Assembly (NCBI RefSeq): GCF_000739655.1
Contig: NZ_BATR01000118.1
Span: 101,978 to 165,977 of the forward strand
Direction of reading: 5' to 3'
DNA: 64,000 bases
Origin: Verrucomicrobium sp. BvORR106
GTDB taxonomy: Bacteria; Verrucomicrobiota; Verrucomicrobiia; Verrucomicrobiales; Verrucomicrobiaceae
Within the stretch, counting starts at the first letter, position 1. The number at the start of each line of letters is the position of its first letter. A program made the position numbers and the translations under genes. The notes under the pieces are model-generated. The model had not been told where the DNA came from, ran no database searches, and worked only from the letters and a program-made list of their open reading frames with translations. This document shows, piece after piece, positions 1-8,426 of the stretch.

Positions 1-503
1 GTCCAGCAGCCCATTTGCTTGACCAGCACTGCGGTAGGTCCGATGCCCCACTTCTCTGGCCCAAGGAGGGGATCGGTGGTGGTGGGGAACTCGATAATGG
101 GGCCCACACCCCAGACCAAGCTGTCCTCGCTCTTCTTGACCGGGGCGAGGAACAGACTCAGCTCCATATCACTCAGTCCAAAGGTATCGTCCAGCCTAGG
201 GATGGAGGACTCCTGGTACACAACGGGAGCGACGACTCGGGTGATGATGCGCCAGTCCTCGTTGAGGTTGATGGGCACGACGGGTTCGATGTTTAGCGTG
301 GTGCCCACAGGGTGTCCTTCCCCGGAGCCGACCTCCACATTGAACTGAAAGGGGAGCAACGTGAGGCTGCTGACCGGGTTCTTCAGTTCCTTGGCGAGGT
401 CGTGGGTGGATGTATCTGGATCAGCCCCCAAGGAATCAAGCATGCCCACACACAGGGCCATGGCCATGAGAGCAAGCTGGAGTCGTGATCGGGGGTTTTT
501 CAT
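1..503 (-). CDS. Outer-membrane/transporter-like protein, 3' end missing
   Basis: The reading frame opens with MKNPRSRLQL and stays open to the window edge, so about 167 N-terminal residues are visible and the C-terminus is missing. A signal peptide (hydrophobic stretch around residues 8-25) is followed by LAKELKNPVSSLTLLPFQFN. This matches the start of the mature protein encoded at 2357-3226 (LNDPTASLISLPFQNNF), and further shared blocks follow (PVVPINLNEDW against PVIPIELNDDW; PIIEFPTTTDPLLGPEKWGIGP against PILQFPTATDDLLGTEKWAIGP). The two are therefore paralogues on either side of the sulfatase gene. The alternating pattern and the signal peptide suggest an outer-membrane beta-barrel; the substrate is unknown. 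Confidence 0.8.
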   Translation of the reverse strand, partial: MKNPRSRLQLALMAMALCVGMLDSLGADPDTSTHDLAKELKNPVSSLTLLPFQFNVEVGSGEGHPVGTTLNIEPVVPINLNEDWRIITRVVAPVVYQESSIPRLDDTFGLSDMELSLFLAPVKKSEDSLVWGVGPIIEFPTTTDPLLGPEKWGIGPTAVLVKQMGCW

Positions 504-604
504 AAACACATTTTTCTCCCGTGCTCGGATAGGCTCGGGAGGCAGTGCGTGAGATGGTTTGTGCGTGGCACCTCTGGCGAGGCACCACGCGGTGACGGTG
601 GCCG

Positions 605-2167
605 TTACTTGCCGCCCATTGAGGCCTCGATTTGCTTCTGGACCTTCTCGAGATTGAATGAGCCGGGTGATTGGCTGGGCGGGTAGTCCACCATGGTTTT
701 CAGGAAGTTGCCTGCAAACACCTGCATGGGCACCAGAAGATAGACACGATCAAGGAACCAATCGTTGTAGGTGTTCGCGTTGTGCTGGGCTTTCTCGAAA
801 GGATCCCGCTCCAGATTGAAGAGCAGGGGCACACGCAGCTCGATGAAGGGCTCGCGCCAGACTTCAAAGGCGTGGCCCCGGTTTTCGAGAAACACCGCCT
901 TCCACGCATCGTAGCGGATGGCGACAATCTGACCGTCATCGTTCACATACATGAACTCCCGGCGAGGCGACTCCTTGGTTTTTCCGGTGATGTAGTCGAG
1001 CTGATTGTGGCCATCGATGTAGTTGCGATACTTGCGTCCGTTCAACTCGACGCCCGCTGCGAGTTTTTCCTTGATGTCTGGTGCGCCAGCGATCGCCGCA
1101 AAAGTGGGGAGCCAGTCTTCATGGGAGACAATGCCATTGAGCACCGTGCCTGCGGGGATGTGGCCTGGCCAGCGCACATAGCAGGGCACGCGATAGGCGC
1201 CTTCCCAGTTCGAGTTCTTCTCACTGCGGAACGGTACGGTGCCGCCATCCGGCCACGTATTGTAGTGTGGCGCGTTGTCAGTCGAATAAACTACAAGGGT
1301 GTTCTCAGTGAGATTGTTGTCGTCGAGAAACTTCAGGATATCGCCGACCATGGCGTCGTGCTCGATCATGCCGTCGGTGTATTCATCATTGCCCTTGTGA
1401 CGATGCTCCTTTCTCACGTGCGTGCGGAAGTGCATGCGAGTGGTGTTGTACCAGACAAAGAAGGGTTTGCTCGCTTTGGTCTGCCTCTGTATGAAATCCT
1501 TGGCTGCGGCGAGTGTCTCGTCGTCCACAGTCTCCATGCGCTTGCGAGTCAGCGGGCCGGTGTCCTCGATCTTGCCATCAGCGGTGCATTTCAGCACGCC
1601 ACGTGGACCGAACTTTTGCCGGAAGGTCTTGCCATCCGCCATCGTCATGTCACCGGGATAGTCTTCATGCTCTGGCTCCTCCTCAGCGTTGAGGTGGTAG
1701 AGGTTGCCCATGAACTCATCAAAGCCGTGCTGGGTGGGCAGATGCTCGTCACGGTCGCCCTGATGGTTCTTTCCGAACTGGCCGGTGGCATAACCTTGTG
1801 ACTTCAGCACGGTGGCCATCGTCACATCAGTCTTCTGCCAGCCCTCCTTCGCGCCGGGCATGCCTACCTTGGTCATGCCGGTGCGCACCGGTACGTTCCC
1901 GCCGATGAAAGCAGCGCGGCCAGCAGTGCAGCTCTGTTGGCCGTAGTAGTCGGTGAAGGCCACGCCCTCCTTTGCGATGCGGTCGATGTTCGGCGTTTGA
2001 TATCCCATCATGCCGCGACTCCAGAAGCTGGTGTTCCAGGTCCCGATGTCGTCTCCCCAGATCACGAGGATGTTAGGTTTCTTGTCAGCTGCGTGGGCTG
2101 CTGCCGTGGCGAGCAGACCACAGAGAGCAGCCATGACTATAGATTTGGCTTTCATGCTGTAATACAT
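605..2167 (-). CDS. Secreted arylsulfatase (Cys-type sulfatase family)
   Basis: A 520-residue protein of the alkaline-phosphatase-like sulfatase superfamily, which hydrolyses sulfate esters. A signal peptide ends near AAAHA (residue 26). The metal-binding NILVIWGDDIG follows at 32-42, and the sulfatase signature C80-T-A-G-R84 carries the Cys expected to be converted to formylglycine. Later family blocks are GQFGKNHQGD and YSTDNAP. Length is normal for the family. An alternative start four codons downstream (2155) gives a more typical signal peptide. The flanking genes on the same strand encode two paralogous outer-membrane proteins, so the enzyme may act on sulfated material taken up or bound at the cell surface. 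The natural substrate cannot be read from sequence. Confidence 0.93.
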   Translation of the reverse strand: MYYSMKAKSIVMAALCGLLATAAAHAADKKPNILVIWGDDIGTWNTSFWSRGMMGYQTPNIDRIAKEGVAFTDYYGQQSCTAGRAAFIGGNVPVRTGMTKVGMPGAKEGWQKTDVTMATVLKSQGYATGQFGKNHQGDRDEHLPTQHGFDEFMGNLYHLNAEEEPEHEDYPGDMTMADGKTFRQKFGPRGVLKCTADGKIEDTGPLTRKRMETVDDETLAAAKDFIQRQTKASKPFFVWYNTTRMHFRTHVRKEHRHKGNDEYTDGMIEHDAMVGDILKFLDDNNLTENTLVVYSTDNAPHYNTWPDGGTVPFRSEKNSNWEGAYRVPCYVRWPGHIPAGTVLNGIVSHEDWLPTFAAIAGAPDIKEKLAAGVELNGRKYRNYIDGHNQLDYITGKTKESPRREFMYVNDDGQIVAIRYDAWKAVFLENRGHAFEVWREPFIELRVPLLFNLERDPFEKAQHNANTYNDWFLDRVYLLVPMQVFAGNFLKTMVDYPPSQSPGSFNLEKVQKQIEASMGGK

Positions 2168-2356
2168 TTGTCAGCGTTGGTTGGGCAGGCTTCATGGGGA
2201 TGAGGCCATTGGGCGACCCAGTTTGGATCGCTTTCGCCAGGCCCAACTGGCGAACAGGAAGATGACCATGCAGCGCTTCCCTGAGTGATGTCAGGCGGCG
2301 CGGGCTGGATGAAGCAGAGCAGTGCATGGAAATGGCAGGGGAGGGCACGATTGATG

Positions 2357-3226
2357 TCACTCCGGCAGCACGACAGTGGCGGAGAAGCGGAGGCCCCACT
2401 CAGGTCCCTCTTCGGGGGCCTCGGCGTAGTAGCGGCCGCCTAGTTGAAAGCTGACGGGCAGTCTGCCGATCTTCACGAGTTGGGTGATGAAGACATTGAT
2501 GGGGACGGTCCATTGCTCGTTCTCCCAGTCGTAGCCGGACTCGAGATTGAAGCCGAGCGTGGTGTGCTTAGGCGTGGTGTAGCTCAGGAAAGGCTGCAGG
2601 AAGGTGACACTGAGTTCCTGGCGGTCATTATCTCCCGCTACGGACCAAAGGTGATTGGCGAGGATACCGGCCGTCCAGCCATGGGACTGGTGAACAAAAA
2701 TGAACGAAGGACCAATGGCCCACTTCTCAGTGCCCAGCAGGTCGTCTGTGGCAGTGGGAAATTGAAGGATGGGACCAATGCCAATCGTGGGCTGCCCTTC
2801 GTGCTTCTTCTGCGGGGCCAGCCAGATGGTCGTGTTCAGATCACCCAGTCCCGTCTGATCGGTGGTGCCGATCACGTCCTTCTGGGTGATGAAGGGCAGG
2901 ATGGTGCGCCAGATGATCTTCCAGTCATCATTCAGCTCAATGGGGATGACGGGCTGAATGTTGAGCTTGTATTGAAAGCCATCACCATTCGGCCCTCCGC
3001 CCCAGTCGAAGTTGTTCTGAAATGGCAGGCTGATGAGCGAAGCCGTGGGGTCATTCAGTTTCGTGGCAATGTCTCCCATGTCACCATCTTCGTGAGAGGT
3101 CGCCAAGGACGACTGAATGGAGCCGTCAGGGACAGGGGCGGCCTCAGGTTGGGCAGCCCAGAGACTGCTCGTTGCCAGAGAGAGGGCTGCAACAACCGGC
3201 AGAGTGGTATAGGGATGGAGGGACAT
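2357..3226 (-). CDS. Outer-membrane beta-barrel/transporter-like protein
   Basis: About 289 residues. The start at 3226 (MSLHPYTTLP) is preferred over an in-frame ATG at 3337 because it opens directly into a signal peptide ending at LWAAQ and avoids overlapping the gene upstream. The mature protein is rich in alternating aromatic/polar strands (WAIGPSFIFVHQ, GLRFSATVVLPE) and ends in a strand typical of outer-membrane proteins. It is a clear paralogue of the partial gene at 1-503. Transcription is in the direction of the sulfatase, about 190 bases away. The function is probably in the outer membrane, but no transport substrate can be assigned. Confidence 0.8.
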   Translation of the reverse strand: MSLHPYTTLPVVAALSLATSSLWAAQPEAAPVPDGSIQSSLATSHEDGDMGDIATKLNDPTASLISLPFQNNFDWGGGPNGDGFQYKLNIQPVIPIELNDDWKIIWRTILPFITQKDVIGTTDQTGLGDLNTTIWLAPQKKHEGQPTIGIGPILQFPTATDDLLGTEKWAIGPSFIFVHQSHGWTAGILANHLWSVAGDNDRQELSVTFLQPFLSYTTPKHTTLGFNLESGYDWENEQWTVPINVFITQLVKIGRLPVSFQLGGRYYAEAPEEGPEWGLRFSATVVLPE

Positions 3227-3266
3227 GACGGGGGAGGTGGATGGGCCGGTTGATGCGTTGGGGGAG

Positions 3267-4535
3267 TCAGCGGAGCGGACTGGGCAGTGCCTTTTCCACA
3301 AGGGCGACCTGCTGCCGGGCGAGCTCCTCCCGTACACGGGGTGAGGCCACGCCGGTGATCACCAAGCGGTGCCCGGTGACCGGAGCGCCGCGGAAGTTGG
3401 CCGTCCTTAGGTGCTCCAGAAAGTTGGCTGCATTCTGCGTCCAGGACGCATAGTCCCACTCCAGCGGCACGATGACGGTGCCGTCTTTGGCATGACACAC
3501 GGGCAGGTCCTGGGAGGTGTAGATGGTGGCCAGCGGGGTGCCGGAATGGATCTGCGCCATGAGATGCGCGCTGCGCTGGTAGAAGAAGGCATTTGCCTCA
3601 TCGTCTGCGGTGGTCGCGGCATCGAGAAAACCATCACGGCCCGCCACGCCGTTCAGTTGCTGCAGCGCCAGGACGAGCTCTGCCTGCCGGGTGGGGGAGT
3701 AGGAGGGATTGTTCAGAAAGGCCGTGGCGAGGGCATCCGGAATGCCGATCCTCGCCAGCGTCTCCGCGTGAGCGCGACGAAGGTCATTGGGACTGCTGTC
3801 GCGGATGGCATTGATGGCCGTGTCACTGACCTGCACGGTGGTGATGGCGGTACCGGCACCGCCGCCGACAGGAGCCAGCGCGGCCGTGAGGGTCATGTTG
3901 CCACCGTAGGAGGCCCAGGCGACTCCATTGAGGGCCTTCTGGAACACCGGGTTTGCGGAATAGGGATCCACGCCCAGCCGCGATGCAAGGTCGCGCTTGG
4001 CCTTGGAGAAGCCGATGGCACCCTGGACCTTGCTGTCCTCGTAGGGACTGTGCGGGCGGTCTTCGGTGGCCTCCTTCACCGCCTGGCCGGTACGGTTGAT
4101 GAACTTGAAGATCCCTTTGGGCACGCCAGAGATGGTCTCTACCGGGTGGGTGGCGAGATTCTTGGCGAAGTTCACCGGGCTCTTGGCGGCCTTCTCCAGC
4201 GCCTTGGCGTACTCGTCCGATTTGGAGATCGTCTGGAGTTGGGCAATGGCGTTGATCTCGGCGATGCGGATGACGAGCTCGGAATTGCCCGTGGCGTAGA
4301 AGGTGCCGAACTCGGAGTCGAGGGTGTAGGCGTTCCTTCCGGCAAAGGTGGGTACCTGAGGTCTGACGGTGTGATAGGGCCCTTGCACGTACTGGGGCTG
4401 CAAGATGGTGCCCGCATCCAGGACCGGCGGGGATTCAAACGGCGTTGGCTGCACGGGCGATTGCGCACCCGCCATCAAGGGGGCAAGTGCGGCAAGGGCG
4501 CTCCATGCGAGGCGCAGAGTGGAGGAGGGGGGCAT
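3267..4535 (-). CDS. Exported hypothetical protein, 422 aa
   Basis: The protein starts with an N-terminal signal peptide (MPPSSTLRLAWSALAALAPLMAGAQS). The mature part is mixed alpha-helical, with a segment of Ala/Gly-rich helices around residues 195-235 and a C-terminal part containing WDYASWTQNAANFLEHLRTANF. I do not recognise the family. It belongs to a same-strand series of exported proteins (5253-6071, 4556-5233, this gene, 2357-3226) with short gaps, about 20 bases to the upstream gene and 40 to the downstream start, consistent with one transcription unit. Confidence 0.7.
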   Translation of the reverse strand: MPPSSTLRLAWSALAALAPLMAGAQSPVQPTPFESPPVLDAGTILQPQYVQGPYHTVRPQVPTFAGRNAYTLDSEFGTFYATGNSELVIRIAEINAIAQLQTISKSDEYAKALEKAAKSPVNFAKNLATHPVETISGVPKGIFKFINRTGQAVKEATEDRPHSPYEDSKVQGAIGFSKAKRDLASRLGVDPYSANPVFQKALNGVAWASYGGNMTLTAALAPVGGGAGTAITTVQVSDTAINAIRDSSPNDLRRAHAETLARIGIPDALATAFLNNPSYSPTRQAELVLALQQLNGVAGRDGFLDAATTADDEANAFFYQRSAHLMAQIHSGTPLATIYTSQDLPVCHAKDGTVIVPLEWDYASWTQNAANFLEHLRTANFRGAPVTGHRLVITGVASPRVREELARQQVALVEKALPSPLR

Positions 4536-4555
4536 GGCCAGAGAAGGGGCTGAAT

Positions 4556-5233
4556 TCAGATCTTCACCGTGGTGTACACCGTGACTCCATTTTGGAAGAC
4601 CGGTTGGTAATAGACCCCCTGGTGGAGGAAATAAGTCTGGCCGTTGATGACGCTTGCCGTCGCGCCGGGCGGCAGGGCGGGAACGATGACGCCTATGGGT
4701 GTGGGCTGAACCACGAAAGTGGAACCCTGTTGGACATAGTAGGAGCCGTTGTTGTAGAAGAAGGTCTGGCCTCCAAACAGGACGGGGACTGAGCCTGGAG
4801 GGAGGGCGGCAAGGATGGCGCCCACCGGAGCGGCGACGGCGACATAGCCTCCGGCAGGTGCCGTCTGGTAGTAGACCCCTGAGGAATAGTAGTAGGGCGT
4901 GTTGGCCACTACGACGGTGCTGTGAACAGGAGGCAGGGAGTGGACAATGGCGCCGGTAACGATGGTGGCGGCGGCACCCACGGCCACCCCGCCCCAGAAG
5001 TGATCATGGTGATCCCAATCGTAGTCACGATGGACGTCCACGTCGCGATGCACATCGCGGTGGATGTCCACATTGCCTCCGCGCCAGCCGTGGACATCCA
5101 CGTTGGCTGAGCGGTGGATGCTGGCATGGCCATGCCAGTCTGAGCGCGCCGAAGGGGTGCTCAGGACGGTGACGCCGACAATGGTGGCGAAAAGCGGGAT
5201 GCCCTTGGAACGGGAAAAAGAAGCGGGTTTCAT
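4556..5233 (-). CDS. DUF6515-like exported protein
   Basis: About 225 residues from MKPASFSRSKG at 5233. A longer frame to 5371 would run into the upstream gene, while this start leaves a 20-base gap and opens with a signal-peptide-like segment (IPLFATIVGVTVLSTPSARS). Next comes a His/Asp-rich stretch around residues 32-75 (DVHRDVDVHRDYDWDHHDHF), a glycine/alanine hydrophobic segment, and repeats of the form PxGxxxxxLPPG followed by GQTFFYNNGSYYVQ, as known from the DUF6515 family. The His-rich stretch could bind metal, but that is speculation. Likely co-transcribed with the DUF2092 gene upstream. Confidence 0.75.
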   Translation of the reverse strand: MKPASFSRSKGIPLFATIVGVTVLSTPSARSDWHGHASIHRSANVDVHGWRGGNVDIHRDVHRDVDVHRDYDWDHHDHFWGGVAVGAAATIVTGAIVHSLPPVHSTVVVANTPYYYSSGVYYQTAPAGGYVAVAAPVGAILAALPPGSVPVLFGGQTFFYNNGSYYVQQGSTFVVQPTPIGVIVPALPPGATASVINGQTYFLHQGVYYQPVFQNGVTVYTTVKI

Positions 5234-5252
5234 GGAATGACGCAGTCTGGAA

Positions 5253-6071
5253 TTATTTTGAAGTTGTTTCCTTTTTCGCAGCATCCCCTGGAGTGGCGGC
5301 GGCCTTGGCCTTCTCTGCCGGGAGGAAATTGATCTTGGTGGCTCCAGTCGGAGGATCGAAGTTGAAGACAAAGTCGGGCAGCTTCGTGCTGAGGTCCCAA
5401 TTGGTCAGGTGCGCAGTGATCTGGGGGCTGCCCTCATCAAGCTTGAAGGTGATGATGACCTTGCGTAGCAAAGGCTTGGGACCGTCTTCCACCCAGGCCT
5501 GCCAGTCGATCGCGTCATGCTGGAAAGCGACGTGGTGGCAGGTCTTTCCAAGGATGCGCTCCTTGCCCAGGTACGAGGCAGTCTTGGCCGCCGCGGCAGG
5601 CACTACCAGAGGTTTGGTGAGGAGCAGGTCGTCCAGAGGAAAGACCACGCCCAACGCCTCTTCCAGGTGGTCGATCATGGCATCAATCTGGTCCGGTGCC
5701 GGGCTGGTGCCGTAATACCTCTCACGGTGATCCAGCAGAGTCACGCTCTTCCCGTCGTACCAGAAGCTGCGCTTGGGCTCGGTGGTGGAGATGTCCACCT
5801 GCAACCGATTGGGGCGCCGCAGCTTCACGTCCACCTGCTTGGTGAACTGGACCTTGCTGCCCTTTCCATTCACAAGATCCTGCGAGAGGTCAATGCTCGT
5901 CGAGAACTGCTTGGAGGCAGCCAGGTACTCTGAGGCTCTTGAAACGATATCCAGGGCTCTGGCGTCCGGGATGGGGAGAGGAGTTGCTGGCGCAGCGGCT
6001 TCCTGGCCAATTGCGACAGGGGTAGCCGACAGAACTGAAAACAGAAAACAGAGGAGCGGGGAGGGCTTCAT
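5253..6071 (-). CDS. DUF2092 family periplasmic protein
   Basis: A 272-residue exported protein with a signal peptide (MKPSPLLCFLFSVLSATPVAIG). The body matches the DUF2092 pattern: an amphipathic beta-rich, LolA-like fold with VDVKLRRPNRLQVDIS, FWYDGKSVTLLDHRERYYGT and ILGKTCHHVAFQHDAIDWQAWVE. The C-terminus is a low-complexity Ala/Lys tail. In other genomes the family often lies next to the DUF6515-type gene, as here. The molecular role is unknown; the LolA-like fold suggests handling of a hydrophobic ligand or lipoprotein. Confidence 0.8.
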   Translation of the reverse strand: MKPSPLLCFLFSVLSATPVAIGQEAAAPATPLPIPDARALDIVSRASEYLAASKQFSTSIDLSQDLVNGKGSKVQFTKQVDVKLRRPNRLQVDISTTEPKRSFWYDGKSVTLLDHRERYYGTSPAPDQIDAMIDHLEEALGVVFPLDDLLLTKPLVVPAAAAKTASYLGKERILGKTCHHVAFQHDAIDWQAWVEDGPKPLLRKVIITFKLDEGSPQITAHLTNWDLSTKLPDFVFNFDPPTGATKINFLPAEKAKAAATPGDAAKKETTSK

Positions 6072-6255
6072 GGATCAAAGGGGTTGGGAAAGGGGTTATA
6101 GGAGCCAACGAAATGAGGCCAACAACCCCTTCCGGAGGGGGTGGGGGCGAGGGGTAGCCTGAACGGAGCGGCCCGGACCTTGGGTGCTATGGACGATTCC
6201 TCTGGGGGAGACTCAGGATCTTAACTTGACTTGATTTGCGGATTGCGAAGATGAG

Positions 6256-6310
6256 TCCGGGTCTCAGCGAATTGCACTGACATTGCTGTCAATGCTGACT
6301 GAGGCCCGGA
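6256..6310. repeat. Inverted repeat between two minus-strand genes
   Basis: Arms TCCGGGTCTCAG (6256-6267) and CTGAGGCCCGGA (6299-6310) pair over 12 bases with one G-T wobble around a 31-base loop. It sits just beyond the stop of the beta-barrel gene at 6322. No run of T follows on either strand, so it may be a weak or factor-assisted terminator or a protein site. Confidence 0.45.
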
Positions 6311-6321
6311 TCAATAAGAGC

Positions 6322-7116
6322 CTAGAAGGTGTAGGATAGTCCGACGATGGGGCCGTAGGAGGTGGTATCCAGCTTGAACCCATCCTTGTCGTAGTCCACT
6401 CCGAGGGCGCGGTAGCCGATCAGGCCGTTAAGCTTGGGAGTGAAGCGATAGCCGAATCCAGCCAACGCCTGCCAGGTAAGGTCAGACTCGACACCGAAGC
6501 CGCCGATATCGCCCATGACCTGGACAAACCATTTGTCATTGAGATCGCAGATGGAACGGAAGCCAACAATGGGGTCAAACCAGTCCCTGGTAAGCCCCAA
6601 CGTCACGCCGGGACCGAGGTTCGTGTTGATATCGATGTCGATATCAAAATAGGTCCAGCGGAATCCAACAAAGACGTCGAACTTGTGGCGGTCCGTCTTG
6701 CTCACGGTGTACAGTAGGCGGGCAGTGATCCAGGCCTGCTGTTGCTCGAAGTCGGCGCTGCCGTTCACCGGGCCCACGGCAAAGCTGCTGCCGTCTGAGA
6801 GCTCCGCATAGATGGCATCCACTCCCAGGCTCCACCGGCCCTTGCCGAGTTCAAAGTACCCCATGTAGCCAAAGTCGAGTTCATCGACGACGTCGGAGAT
6901 GCTGGTGTCCGCACTGATGGACGTGGGGCCAACTCCGGTGGTGCCATCCACCGCCGAAGTCCAGAGATAAGCCGCCACGGTAAAGTACCAGTCGTCTTGT
7001 GCGGGGGGAGTCGGAGGAATGATGACGGACTTTTCCGACGCCGTAGGAGTGCCGGCAAATGCAGTCCAAGAGGTCGCAAAGACCAATGACAATATAGGGA
7101 GGAGGGCGGATTTCAT
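6322..7116 (-). CDS. Outer-membrane beta-barrel protein, 264 aa
   Basis: A signal peptide (MKSALLPILSLVFATSWTAFAG) is followed by a predicted eight- to ten-strand barrel. Visible strands include FTVAAYLWTSAVDG, GYFELGKGRWSLGVDAIYAEL, WITARLLYTVS, FDVFVGFRWTYFDIDI and a C-terminal strand ending in LSYTF, where a terminal Phe is the usual outer-membrane insertion signal. No catalytic residues are recognisable. The gene has its own upstream region of about 320 bases. That region carries a 24-base motif also found upstream of the next barrel gene. Confidence 0.85.
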   Translation of the reverse strand: MKSALLPILSLVFATSWTAFAGTPTASEKSVIIPPTPPAQDDWYFTVAAYLWTSAVDGTTGVGPTSISADTSISDVVDELDFGYMGYFELGKGRWSLGVDAIYAELSDGSSFAVGPVNGSADFEQQQAWITARLLYTVSKTDRHKFDVFVGFRWTYFDIDIDINTNLGPGVTLGLTRDWFDPIVGFRSICDLNDKWFVQVMGDIGGFGVESDLTWQALAGFGYRFTPKLNGLIGYRALGVDYDKDGFKLDTTSYGPIVGLSYTF

Positions 7117-7263
7117 GGTGGAGATGAGAGTCAGTTCCAGCTTCTGCCAAACCGTGTTCTACATTCAGATCCTGCGCCTCGACCCCTGATCCTGAGGGCT
7201 CTGGAATAAAGGCGGGTTATCGAAAGTGTGGTGATATTAGCACATGCCCTTGAGCGCATCTAT

Positions 7264-7287
7264 CCAATTTCCGAAAAAGGCAGGTGA
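7264..7287 (-). promoter_or_regulatory. Shared upstream motif, copy 1 (candidate operator)
   Basis: Plus-strand core CCAATTTCCGAAAAAGGCAG lies 148 bases upstream of the barrel gene that starts at 7116. It matches the site at 8293-8316 at 20 of 24 positions, in the same orientation relative to its gene. This is the only conspicuous conserved element in the 7117-7438 gap. Regulatory function is inferred from placement only. Confidence 0.4.
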
Positions 7288-7438
7288 ATATTTTGTGCAG
7301 GGGATTCTCGTCTTGATCTGGGAATGCGCTCGTTAACAACCTCTTGGAGATGCTCATGGCGTGAGATGCTCCGTCCCCGGCCAGCTCCGAAATTTTGATT
7401 GGGGCCAGCCGAGGTGGAGTCGAAAAAACCATTTTGGC

Positions 7439-8101
7439 CTAGAACTTGAAGGTCAACCCTGCGCCGAGGATGTTGGCAATGCCATCGTCCGCACCAGCGA
7501 AGGCGTCCACATTGTAGAGGAAGCGGTAGGAGAGATCGAGGTTGATGGTCTCCGTGATGGCGTATGCCAGCACTGCCTTGGCCTGGAAGGCAAAGTTCCA
7601 ATCATCTTCAAGGAATCCCACTGGGATGCCTTCTACGGAATTGCCGTCCACCTCACTCCAGGCGATGCCTGCCCCCGCACCCAGTTGCAGGGACAACCGG
7701 TCAGTGAACTTGATGCGGTACAGCCCGCTGAAGAGAATGGGCACCTGACGGAAGTCAGCATCCACACCGAGGTCATGGCCGCGGTAGTGGAAGTCGCCGG
7801 TATCTGATTGCAGATAACCGACCTCCAGTTCGAGGGCAAATCCAGAGGCCCACTCGTAGCCTACTGCGCCACTGACGGCCCATCCGGCATCGAAGCTGAG
7901 GCTGGCACCTTCCGCCTCGACGTCCTCCAACCAGGACACGCCGCCATGAATCTGACCATACCAGAATCCGGCCGGAGGGGGAGGGGTGATGGGAGGTTCG
8001 ACGGTTCCTTTTCCACTGTAGGAGACGGGTCCGGCCAAGGCGTGCCCAGAGGCAAGGGCGATGGTCGCGAGAAGGGTGAGAGTTGAGGTCTTGAGTTTCA
8101 T
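7439..8101 (-). CDS. Outer-membrane beta-barrel protein, OmpW/Opa-like size
   Basis: About 220 residues from MKLKTSTLTL at 8101. In-frame ATGs at 8113 and 8149 are also possible, and none has a clear Shine-Dalgarno sequence. The signal peptide ends at GHALAG. The mature protein has barrel strands such as FWYGQIHGGVSWLEDVE, VSGAVGYEWASGFALELEVGY, VPILFSGLYRIKF and LSLQLGAGAGIAWSEV, and a terminal LTFKF. It resembles small porin/adhesin-like outer-membrane proteins. It lies between the other barrel gene and two divergently placed AraC-type regulators, which are candidates for its control. Confidence 0.85.
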   Translation of the reverse strand: MKLKTSTLTLLATIALASGHALAGPVSYSGKGTVEPPITPPPPAGFWYGQIHGGVSWLEDVEAEGASLSFDAGWAVSGAVGYEWASGFALELEVGYLQSDTGDFHYRGHDLGVDADFRQVPILFSGLYRIKFTDRLSLQLGAGAGIAWSEVDGNSVEGIPVGFLEDDWNFAFQAKAVLAYAITETINLDLSYRFLYNVDAFAGADDGIANILGAGLTFKF

Positions 8102-8292
8102 AGGTTGCTTCATTGTTTTTAGGTTCTTTGCTTGGCTCATGCTTGCCATGTTGGCAGGGCACGACTCTGGCTCTCTTCTCAGCCCAGTGTGTTGTAGTCA
8201 GGGTGGGGGAAAGCAGGGCGGCTTCCGGCTGATTGCCGGGAGCTATATTGGATGCGCATGCAGTGTAACAAAACGATAAGCGGAAATTCTAG

Positions 8293-8316
8293 CCAAATTC
8301 CGAAAATAGCAGGGGA
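8293..8316 (-). promoter_or_regulatory. Shared upstream motif, copy 2 (candidate operator)
   Basis: Core CCAAATTCCGAAAATAGCAG lies 144-192 bases upstream of the barrel gene, depending on which start is used. It differs from the copy at 7264-7287 at four of 24 positions. It falls in the divergent region between the barrel gene and the first AraC-type gene, so it could serve either. Confidence 0.4.
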
Positions 8317-8426
8317 GAATGCTGTTTTCCGATGACGGAGAAGCGGGGCTGACTTATTTCATTCTGGAGGTCATCGCTCGAAGGATCCCGTCATCCGGTT
8401 GCTTCATCTGAGAGCGGCATGCCCCG

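Noticed and set aside
671..1801. 376-codon plus-strand frame opposite the sulfatase gene
   Set aside because: Antisense shadow of a clear family gene; composition and motifs support only the minus strand.
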